DNA of 64,000 nucleotides from Labia minor. Its lineage: Eukaryota > Arthropoda > Insecta > Dermaptera > Spongiphoridae. The position numbers and the translations under genes are program-made. Positions 14,664 through 24,320 of the stretch are shown here, in pieces. The stretch spans positions 21,319,146 to 21,383,145 of the forward strand of contig OY720348.1 in NCBI GenBank assembly GCA_963082975.1, written 5' to 3'. The stretch's first letter is position 1. Each line of letters begins with the position of its first letter. Below the pieces are notes generated by a model. The model had not been told where the DNA came from. It saw nothing but the letters and a program-made list of their open reading frames with translations, and did not search any database.

Positions 14664-14911
14664 ATCAAACATTATATTTTCATGAAATTACAAACTAATA
14701 CTACGAAAACAAAATCAATTTATTTAAAAGGGTACAATAATATAAGAATATTTTTTACATTGATGTGTAATATTTTATATATATATATTAATTAATTTAC
14801 CTCTTTGCAATTATCATCGTGTGTACCATATGTATTTGCAGTGCTTAGTTTATTAAAGTAAACACTAATGATGATGAGAAAATAATAAAATAAAAATAAA
14901 TAATTTTTCAT
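6780..14911 (-). CDS. ELAPOR: ELAPOR1/ELAPOR2 homologue (type I receptor-like protein), complete, 16 exons
   Basis: This is the homologue of vertebrate ELAPOR1/2 (KIAA1324/EIG121 family), trans-Golgi/endosome/lysosome proteins linked to autophagy; the molecular activity is poorly defined. Exons, 5' to 3': 14801-14911, 14131-14254, 13788-13992, 13586-13733, 12816-13005, 12510-12748, 11568-11853, 11286-11503, 10415-10654, 9406-9656, 9197-9335, 8624-8826, 8322-8507, 7731-7863, 7397-7660, 6780-6824. They give 993 aa (human about 1013). The start has a hydrophobic signal peptide (about residues 1-24). Ectodomain blocks include CEAGYYYDLSDLQC, CSPCRAGTYSEQG, CPPCNPG, CPHGTFSDG and CPDGTCDGC: TNFR/ephrin-receptor-like cysteine repeats and a mannose-6-phosphate-receptor-like region. 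One membrane helix (about 892-912) is followed by FWRRSQSLEYKYMKLV and an acidic tail. The last exon (15 codons, ending IHLNK) is tiny but matches the family C-terminus. Confidence 0.95.
7864..8321. other. ELAPOR intron 13 with an unexplained plus-strand open frame
   Basis: A 89-codon plus-strand frame at 8011-8280 lies wholly inside this intron, antisense to ELAPOR. Its composition (TRQFDKS, ANFEEVKGELRVLIKHY) is less A/T-driven than random frames nearby, and the preceding block (tgcacctgctagagagggag) is GC-richer than the intron. I recognise no family. It may be a fragment of a mobile element or a retrocopied exon. No start context or splice evidence supports a gene. Confidence 0.3.
9775..10060 (-). 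mobile_element. decayed mariner-like transposase N-terminal fragment in ELAPOR intron 9
   Basis: Read on the minus strand with frameshifts, the segment gives HRLFMKAYGG, then FQKNGRFEVEVKELNGKMYKF, then KILNWKHSCKKIDAKLKKNL. The order and spacing recall the DNA-binding half of mariner transposases (WF..F..G.F.V.D..R.G.P, then ALL..DSCQTQEELA). Stops and frameshifts make it a pseudogene. No inverted repeat was found around it. Family assignment is from remembered motifs only. Confidence 0.45.
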
Positions 14912-17216
14912 TCTTTAAATTTTTAAAATGTTACAAAATGAAAATAATTTCAAGGATTTATTTCTCCATGATAATGATATAGAGTCTAGAGTAAATCTAA
15001 AGTGATGTTTCAATTGAGGTGAGCTTGTGGAATCGATCGATTCCCGACCTTAAGCCCCGCGTGTTGGTTACCATAGAAACGCGCTCAGCGATTTAACAAT
15101 TCACTCATTCAAAAATTATCATTAACAATTCACTACGCATTGATAAAATCCAAATAAAAATATACTTATTACTTGAATTCAACTTAACGTTATTACGTTA
15201 TTTTTTTATTTTATCTTTTTTTGTCATTTCTCTTTACTAACTACTCGAAATTATATTTTTTGCTTTAAAATAAAGATAAATAATATATTTATAGAATATA
15301 ATAGTAGGGAGGTATTTGCGTATCTACATTTCATAAAAAAAAGAACAAAAAATTGTATATTAATAATAGTATTAATTGTTAGTGCATCACAAATTAAAAT
15401 AAAGTTATATTTTAAATTAAAATTAAAAACAAATTGTAAAATTAAAAACTATTTGTAATTCAAATGAATTTTTTCTTTAATATTTCAAAAAATTTAAAAG
15501 CATTATTGTTAATTATTATAAATATAATAATCGTAATTGTTGTGAGTTTAAAATTTTGAATTAAATATATTTATTTAAATATAGGTATAATATATATTTT
15601 TATTACGATCAATAAATAAAACTATTAATTTTTGAAAAAATAATTATTTCATAAATAATTAGATTTATATTTAAATAAATGAAATTGAAATGAGAGAACT
15701 GGGAAGAATGCTAAAAAAATGACATAGCACTTAATTTAATTAAAATTATAATATAATTAAATTAATTCCGATCTATCATATGTGATGCATAATTATTATA
15801 AATGGAAAGGTATCAATAGAAATAGAAATTAATATAATTCTAATAATCTATCATACTAAATGGAAAAGTTAATTATTGTTAAAAGGTCGCAAGTTGTTTC
15901 AAAATTTCTTATAAATATCTTTCATTTAATCGATTATTAATAGCAATTAAAATTTTCAAGATAAATAAATTTTCTATACATCGTCTCCTCTTCTGAATTC
16001 CTCATTGCAATTGGGAATTTATATACATTTATTGTTAATTTTTCTGAAATCATTGAAATTAATAATTTTGTCATTATGTTTAAAATTGCAATTTAGTAAA
16101 AATTCTACCAGCATTATAAGTGTCTAGATTACGCAAGGGCAGCGACGATTGTCATTACTTAAAAAAGAGATTTGTAAAAATTAAATGTTTTATATAAAAA
16201 ATTAGAAAAAATAGTGATATTTTAAAATAAAATTTTCTTATATTTATTGTTTATTTTATATTATCATCGTCAGGGTATACTCTCCAAAGAAGTCTTCATA
16301 AAACTATACATAATATGTGAAGGGGCCCAAGTTTTTACCTCTAAAAAAGGGGCTCGTCACAGTTTGAGCACCAGTGCCATAGAGGTCCAAAATTCACCAC
16401 AATTCCTTACATTTAGTATCCTATTAGTTCTTGATTTATAATCATTTTTTGGTTTCTATCTATAACTGTAAATTACTATTAAATCTTATTTTTCTGTTGA
16501 ATGCCATACAAAAACAAAGACAATATAATTTCATTTAATCATATAAATATTTATTTTATATTTTTCTCACGTTAGTTAATTTAAAATTTAAATATTAAAA
16601 ATATATTGAAAATTTAGAAAGTCTAAATACTATCTTGTTTGTTACAAGAAATATTTAAGAAATAATTTTAATAAATGAAAATTCAATATAGTAGAATAAT
16701 ATAATATTAATATCTATAATATCCTGAATCCAGTAAATTCAATTAAATTTAAAGAGATTGTGTTCAATATAATCATGCAATTATTTTATTATTGAAAATT
16801 TTTAAAATATAGAAATAAAATTAAAAATAAATTCATTTATATAAATTTTTATATATATATTATGCGTGTTATTTAAACATTTATCTCTCGCTTTGAGTTT
16901 TATAATGATTCTTTAAATAAAAAATCAAATAAAATGCCCAATTATTTTAAAAAAATAATCATTTTATTTGAGTAAATATAAATTATCATGACTTTTTCAA
17001 GAAAATCAAGAATAATATAATATGGGTCATGCCTCTTAAATCAATTTACACTTACCTTTTTCTTCTTTTCTGAAATAATAATATACAAAAAGCAAATATT
17101 GAAGTATAAAATGTTTCTATTAATAATTGAAGAGGATAATAGGTAATTAAATAAACTGGTTAATTGGTTTAATTTAACTTTTTATTATTTTTTAAATTTA
17201 ACAAACAATATAGTTC

Positions 17217-17252
<36 letters not shown>

Positions 17253-17421
17253 TTTATTTGAAAAATTTAGAAATTTATTTCCTAAATAGAATTGGGAAAT
17301 GGGATTATCAAAATTACTATTCAAATTTCAAGTAAGGACGAATTCCACAATTTAGTTTTCAACAATAATAAAATATAATTTTAATATTTAAGAGAAAAAA
17401 ACATAATCGTTAAAAAATACT
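14912..17421. other. intergenic region between ELAPOR and Prune (both minus)
   Basis: ELAPOR's 5' flank and Prune's 3' flank share 2.5 kb. The first 180 bases upstream of the ELAPOR ATG hold a GC-richer patch (15027-15090) that is probably the promoter. At 16130-16440 there is a second less A/T-rich patch (cgtcagggtatactctcc, ggggctcgtcacagtttgag) that looks like an old repeat, but no coding family is visible. A (TA)n tract lies at about 17221-17250. The rest is featureless A/T. Confidence 0.4.
15067..15080. promoter_or_regulatory. X-box-like RFX site upstream of ELAPOR
   Basis: GTTACCATAGAAAC fits the RFX X-box consensus RYYNYY(N1-3)RRNRAC with a 2-bp spacer. It sits about 155 bp upstream of the ELAPOR start codon, inside the only GC-richer patch of this intergenic region. 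X-boxes often mark genes expressed in ciliated cells. The match is seen; function is inferred. Confidence 0.5.
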
Positions 17422-20100
17422 TTAAATATCTAATGTTTTAAATATATTGGCGAAAATAGGGATCCACGTTTTTCTTGTCATGGCTAAATTTCCTTGTTCG
17501 TATATAGTTATATTTGAAACAGTTTTGTAAAAGATTAATTCTTTTTCTTTTTTCAAAAGTTCAGTCAAAAACTAAAAGTAAATGAATAGGTTATTTATTA
17601 TGTATTTTAAAATATAAAATATATAAGGTAACTAACCATTTCTTTTATATCTTCTGTAATTGAATAAATTCCTAAATCACGTTTTATAGTGTCATTCACA
17701 AATTTTGTTCCAAGTAATATCATAATGTTGCATTGGTTTAGTATCAAAAACTCCATAATAGACTCTTTTAAATCTTCTCTTTCATAAACAAGTTCCTAAT
17801 AAAAATTATCTTTTTAGTATTATTATTATTAAATGTAAAATATAAATAGATTGGATATATATACCATGGGAATCTGAATGGATTATATCTAACTAACCAT
17901 AAAAAATAAAAATTGTTTATCTATAATTAGTGTAGTCATTTAGATCTACATAACTTAAAAACCATCCATCCCCATGCTTCTTTATATTCAACTAATCAAT
18001 ACGTAATTTAATTTAATATATTAATAATATATAAATAGTTTTAAGTTATTTAACAAACCTGTATTAACATTGGAATAGTTGGAATGGGTATGTTATTTAA
18101 AAATTTTAAATCCTTTTGAATTATTTGAATTGTCGTCATAGCTGATATATCTGTTTTGGCTTTTAAAATTGAATTATATACATCTTCTCTTTTCACTCTA
18201 TTAGTAAAATACTTAGTTTCAATTTCTTCAACAACATAAATGTCTAATTCAGTTGTTCGTTGTGCTTTTTCTTTTAAACAGACAGTATCAAAGATTATAG
18301 TTCCTAAAAATAGTATACTTTACAATCTAAGAATTATATTACAAATGTAATTTTATAATATAAATTACATTAATAAACATAATATATATATATAAATTTA
18401 AACAATTTAAAGATAAGCAAAACAAAAAAGCTGATTTTATTAAATGATGGTGGTTTTTGAAGTGAACATTAGGTCAAATTTATGAAATTTGTTCATAATA
18501 ATAAAAAATATGTATATGAAATACATACCATATAGTAAATTAGCAATTTCTTCAATGCCAGGAATATATTTCGATAAAAGGATTCTAGCAATCAAAGAGC
18601 AACAGGATCCTACAGGCTCAATTGTTTTATGTTTTACATGACTATAATCCTGATTTGTGTTTACTGGTCGGTGATCTATGATTATTTCAACATTTTCCCA
18701 AAACATACTATATTCTGGATCCAAAACATGATGATCTACTAATACTAATTTCAATTTCTCCTTTATTTTTATCCAGGGAATTTCATCACTGAAAGTAATA
18801 AATAGATAAATAATTTAAAAATTATTATCTATAATTAAGCAAAAATAGATACAAATTTTTTTAGTCTTGAGGGAAAAAAAGTGAATACATTTTAACCAAT
18901 TTTCAGATGATTTTAAAGAAATATTTAATAATTTAAGTAATGTTAGTAAGTTTAGGAGGCAGCTTAGCCGAGAGTGTAGCATAGTAATTTTCTACACAAG
19001 AAGTCGGCGTTCGATTCCAACTAAGAATAAATTTTTCTAATAAATTCAATTAAACATCAGCTGCCTCCGGCTCCAGGAACTATCAGTTCCTGGTTCTAAA
19101 CATGCGGAAGGCAACGTGAAACCACCACATTAACATTCCCAAGAAAAATCATCATGGCTGGGCAGCTTATAAGGCTATCCTAGTCATGATGATAGCCAAA
19201 CTCCGAGAGGGAGACGGCACCTTAAGAAGAAGAAGTATAAAGTTTAATTTTATTTTAGAAAAATTCAGTAAATTGAGATATAAATATTTCTACTAGTTTT
19301 CCCCACATGTGGAATGATTTACATTTTAAAATGACCACGGATTTGATTGACAAAATGAATTTACTATTGCTTCCCCCGCATCCTCTTCAAACATTAACAT
19401 AATACAGTTTAAAATTATTTATTATTTTTTATGTTAATAAATATCAAGCTTGATTCAATATAAGTAATTGAAAATAATTAAAGAATTTTCTAATTACCTA
19501 AAGATTAGATTCATGGTGTCGATTTGATGAGTATTCAAATAATAGACGACTTCTGTCTTGTATAACAATTCTTCACTTTTAATATTTAATATAGGAATGA
19601 CAAGTATATTTCCCTTCATTTTAATATCACAGTTTAACATATAAGCATATGTCAAAGAAGAAATTGCAGAATCTAAATCACAGGCTTGATTTCCCATTAC
19701 AATTTTTATCTCTTCATAATCTTCTATATTTTCCTAAAAATAAATTATTGTTTATTTATGACTAAAGCGTATCAATCATTTATTTTTTTGATAAAATATA
19801 ACACAATTATTTTTATAGTACAATAATTTATTATTTTCAAAATTTGGAAAATCAAAAAAATTGTTCGTAATTGTTAATATGTTATGTTTATTTTACAGTT
19901 CTACTAAAACTTTCTTTGATATTAATCGAATCTTATAATCAAACAACGAATAAAAATATTAGTTCACAATTAATAAAATAAATAAAATTAAAAAAATATT
20001 TAAAATCTAATTATTAAAATGAATTTAAATCTTTAGTTATTTTTTTAAAAAAATAAACATTTACCAAATTTGATCTACTTGTACTTAAATAATTATTCAT
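17422..20100 (-). CDS. PRUNE1: Prune-family exopolyphosphatase (DHH/DHHA2 phosphoesterase), complete, 6 exons
   Basis: Prune proteins are cytosolic DHH-family phosphoesterases that hydrolyse short-chain polyphosphate, and human PRUNE1 binds NME1. Exons, 5' to 3': 20065-20100, 19498-19733, 18529-18788, 18059-18303, 17637-17795, 17422-17571; 361 codons in one frame. Metal-binding motifs are all present: GNQACDLDSA (Asp31, Asp33), VDHH (109-111), DHRP (129-132) and GTIIFD in exon 4. The second half fits DHHA2: KAKTDISAMTT corresponds to KAKFDVSGLT, and QNLV-type helices follow. The protein lacks the long C-terminal tail of human PRUNE1 (453 aa) and ends soon after the DHHA2 fold. The first exon (12 codons, MNNYLSTSRSNL) is short, as in the family, but is the least certain part. 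A SINE lies in intron 2. Confidence 0.93.
18955..19236 (+). mobile_element. tRNA-derived SINE in Prune intron 2
   Basis: The 5' part is tRNA-like, with an A box (tagccgagagtg, from about 18965) and a B box (gttcgattcc, about 19009-19018) some 45 bases apart, enough for an internal RNA polymerase III promoter. The body includes an imperfect hairpin (catcatggct...agtcatgatg), then ccgagagggagacggcacc, and ends in an (AAG)n tail. A 7-bp candidate target duplication, aagttta, lies at 18948-18954 and 19240-19246. The element is antisense to Prune. The same tail sequence is familiar to me from arthropod SINEs and LINE 3' ends. Confidence 0.8.
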
Positions 20101-20230
20101 TATGGATAATTATTTTAATCTAATATAAATAAATTTGAAAATATATCCCTGTATGAATTAGCCAGAATTAGCTTTGAAAGTTTGAAGAAATTTTAGTGGC
20201 AGATAGACATTTCTAATTCTAATTTCAAGA

Positions 20231-20369
20231 AGTTTCATCGAGCAAGCGCTAGGTAGCAGCCACTGTGCTAAAATCTGTCTCCTGTCTATTCTCGTATATA
20301 ACTCTGAATTACTTTATAGTCACTTCTCAACTGTATAGTGCTTCCACCTAGCGCTTAAAGCTTGAAACT
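20231..20369. repeat. imperfect inverted repeat (hairpin) upstream of Prune
   Basis: Arms at 20231-20266 and 20333-20369 start agtttca and share a perfect 11-bp core, aagcgctaggt at 20244-20254 against acctagcgctt at 20346-20356. The 66-base loop is not A/T-only. It could be a small MITE or a transcribed hairpin; it is only about 130 bp upstream of the Prune ATG, so it could fall in the promoter or 5' UTR. Confidence 0.55.
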
Positions 20370-21591
20370 GCTTTCTTGTGGCTTTAAACGTGCCTTAAAC
20401 CAAGAATTACCGCTTCTATCTTACATGTGCTACTCTCTGTAAACATTAAAATTAAATTAATTTTGTAAAAAGTTTGAAATGCAAATTTATTTATTTATTT
20501 ATTTAATTTGCATATCTCTTTTTATTTAAATAAAATGTTTATTTAATTCAATAATATTGGTTTTTCATTATCATCCTGAATAATGAACAGATAACTCTAC
20601 TCTAATCATATATTTAAATAAATAAGTCTAAATATACAATAACTATTAAAGACTAAAATTATTGTTTAATTGTTTCGAGAATATTGTTCCCAAATATCTA
20701 CAATGGCAAATTTCAACCTTTTTCATTTTAAAATACAAATATCTAGTAATGATATAATTTAGAATAAAGAAGCGATAACAAATTAATACAAATATATTAA
20801 ATTAAGTAAATTATCCAATGTATGTGGAATACAGTATTTTTAAGGCGATTCCGATTGAATTTATTCTTCAAATTTTATGTTATGTTTATGTTTAATGTAC
20901 GATATTTTTGTATATATGTACATATACATATATTGTTTATAGATTTGAATTTATTTAATAAATTTAATATTATCTTAAATTTTTCTTTCTTTTTGAAAAA
21001 TAATGTTTTAGCAATATATAAACTTGAAAATTAATTAATTGCTATAAATTTATAACTTTAAAATTTACAATAATATTAATATAAATATATATCATTTTTA
21101 GAATTTAGAATTTATATAAATATAAATTAAGATATATAATTGAAAAAAAGAATTTACATTAAGGACGTGCTAAACGCGTTCAGAACGCCATCTGCATCTT
21201 ATGAAGGTCATCAATTGTGCCCAAGCATATAACGAGAATTGTATTTTATTCTCAAATCTAATCTATGAAAACGAGATTCTATTCTTTTATAAACAGTTTC
21301 TTCAGTCTTATCAGCTTTATTTTGACATTTTGAAAAGTTCTCATCAATTTTTTTATAAACTATGAATTTGTAAATTTTCTCACTACTCTTTTAATAAGTA
21401 AGTCCGATATTTTTTTTATGGTTACAATGAATAGTAAATTTCGTAATCTTTACGCCTTCCAACTATATAACACTACCTTCTGACATTCAAAATTACTATT
21501 CTACATGTTCATTTAATTAATTCTATTATTATCACAATAACAACACGATTATTTTTATTTATTTATTTATATAAAATCCAATTTTATCATA

Positions 21592-21622
<31 letters not shown>

Positions 21623-22576
21623 GTATATTATATATGTATATATTCATTATAGGTATATATTTATATATTTATATATAGATAATATAATTTTTTTAAAATA
21701 AAATTTAATATATCTTATATGAATATATATTTATTATATTACATATATTGAATAAACAAGATTAGATATTTTTTTAATTTTATTTAAAAATATTGTGATT
21801 AGATCATTTTACATTAACTTTTATATTTGCTTTTTTTATAATATTAATAAAAAAATAAAAACTATGGAGTGGTCCAAATGTGAACACATCGAAACAAAGT
21901 GTTCAGAATTCTTTTCTCATTTAAGTGTGATTTTTTTGAATTATATATGTGATGATTGGAAACGCCGGATCAAGCGAATTCATATGTTTATGCATTTATT
22001 AAAAAATCTAAGCAAAAAAATGAAAACAAAATAAATTATTTATATTACTAACATACTTTTAATCTTTTTAATATAAACTTATGAATAATATATATAAAGG
22101 ATTAAAATACAATAGAAAAAGAAATAATATTTTAAGAAAAATGTATAAACAAAAATTCTTAATGAATTTAAATAAACTATTATGAAAATAATTTATAAAA
22201 ATCAAATGACAAATTGGAAAGTAATTGATTCTGCATGGATGAAAATTAATAAATCTCCCTTGTTTAAGAAATAAAATTATCAAACTGAACAGAGAAAAAA
22301 TTGAATAATACAACTGTGTATGTGATGGAGAATTTTATAAAGGAAATTTTGTCAATCAGGAAGAGATTCATTCAGGAATATATTGGAAAGACAGGGAATT
22401 CTGCAATTTTGAAATATGATAAATTAATTATTAAAATAGAATATTAGAAGAAAAGACAATAAAGATTAAACCAAATGAAAATAAAATAATTAATTCCAAG
22501 AACAAAGATAATGTGGAAAGAAGATATACAAACCTCTTAGTTTCTGTCTTCAGAAATATCTGAATATGTTAGATTA

Positions 22577-22867
22577 GTGATTCCCAACCTGGGCGATCGA
22601 CATATTAAAGGGGGCGATTATTTGACTATACGATTTTGGGGGCCGATAAGTTATTTTTGGGAGGCGAAATCATTTTCAACTCTAAAAACAAGGTAATATG
22701 ATTTTGCGAACAAGCTTTTTCGGCTTTTTTCAATTTTTTTCAATATGGTTCTAAAAAAAAACAAGGTAAGATGATTTTGAATTTTTATCTGTTAAAATTT
22801 ATAGAGGGGCGAATTATGAAGCCGGCCTTACGAAGTGGGCGTTTGGTCCAAAAAGGTGGGGAACCAC
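22577..22867. mobile_element. MITE-like element with 14-bp terminal inverted repeats
   Basis: The ends are gtgattcccaacct and, on the other strand, gtggttccccacct (12 of 14 matching). The inside is unusually G-rich (gggggcgatt, tgggaggcgaaat) and carries a partial direct duplication (acaaggtaatatgattttg and acaaggtaagatgattttg, about 70 bases apart). No coding capacity. The 'gtggttcccaacct' end type is common in hAT-like non-autonomous elements; I could not confirm a target duplication. Confidence 0.6.
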
Positions 22868-24320
22868 CTATAGATATATATAAATGTGGAAAAATAAAGT
22901 CATTTCGAGACACGAGAGGAATAATCGTTCTGGAAAGAGAAGAAGATGCCTTTCATTAAATGATTTGCTGAAAATGGATTACAGACTTCAAAACAAACCT
23001 CTTAATGTAAAAAAAAATATAATACTATTCCCAGATGATAGATGGACTAAAGGAATAATCGAATAACCCAACTAAATAAAACAAGAATAAAATAAAAAGA
23101 AGGAACTCTCTTAGGAGGTTGATTCCATTTTAAAATATCTAATATAATTAAATTCTAGATAAATGTAAATCAACTGGCAACCAAAATGACTATAAATATA
23201 AATAAATAAATAAAAATAAAGCTGATATTAAGCTGTTATTAATAATAATTTTTAATCTAAATGTATATTTTTAAAAAATGTCATAATTAAAAACAATGAT
23301 TTATTCATGTTTTATATTATTAAAAATTATAAATATAATTCATTCTAAAATATACATTAAATATATTTATAAATTTGATCTAATTATTTTTCTTTTATTT
23401 GTTTCAGATTCGAGTCTATCAAACATGGAAATTTGTGATGAAATAGTTATTTCTTTTATAAATTTTATTTCAAATCATGTCCTGTGTATATTACTAGCCA
23501 AGCAATTTATATATAAAGCTTAATTAACTTCTTCATATATATATATATAATTATATATATACATATATATATGTAATAGATTTCTTTCCTATTTTTAATA
23601 AATTATTATAATAATAATCTTTATAAAAGATAAATAAGTGATTACACCTTTTCTAAACAATAACGAATCATTAAATAAAAATTTCAATAATAAATCTATC
23701 ATCATTTCAAAAAACATAAAATTGAAGGTGTTTTTTCCTCATTTATTTATTTCTTATAAATTAAAAAAAATCTATAAAATAATTAAAATCATACATTAAT
23801 TAAATCAAGGATCTCAAATTCAAATTTGGGAATTTAATTGGGTAGATATCAAAGATATGAAATTGTCAAATTATATTATATATTTCTGAATCAAAAATGT
23901 ATGGATAGGTTACAATTTTGAAATACTTTTTCGAATTTAATTTCGAAAAAATATTAAAATTTGAATAATGGGTATATTCTTTGTATAGATTAAGGATTGA
24001 TTAATTAATAACATTAGAGTATATGAATATATTCAATTAAATTTATCATCTTACAAGATTTTTGATAGAATGAATGAAATTATTTTGGAATAATTAGAAA
24101 TGATAAAAAAATATTCTATTTCATATTAATATAATTATAATTCTAAAATAGAGTTTACGATAATAAGCGGGGAAGTTTGTGATCCTTGAATTAAACATTA
24201 AATTAATTATTAATATACCAAAAATTTTCAATCCAATTTAATTTTATACTTTCTTTTTTCATTTAATAATAATTAGTATTTATCTAAGAATTTTTTTTTA
24301 GTTAATTAGAAAATAACTTA

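Larger units (their letters stand above)
20101..24320. other. Prune/TMCC divergent intergenic region
   Basis: About 4.2 kb lies between divergent start codons. It holds an imperfect inverted repeat at 20231-20369, a (TA)n/TATATG-rich tract at 21590-21680, a MITE at 22577-22867 and a degenerate patch at 22870-23120 that looks like repeat debris. Open frames such as 21795-22034 are low-complexity and unsupported. The TMCC promoter should lie near its right end, but no clear core element is distinguishable. Confidence 0.4.

Noticed and set aside
18955-19030. Possible functional tRNA gene
   Set aside because: A and B boxes are present but the sequence does not close an acceptor stem and runs into a SINE body with an AAG tail.
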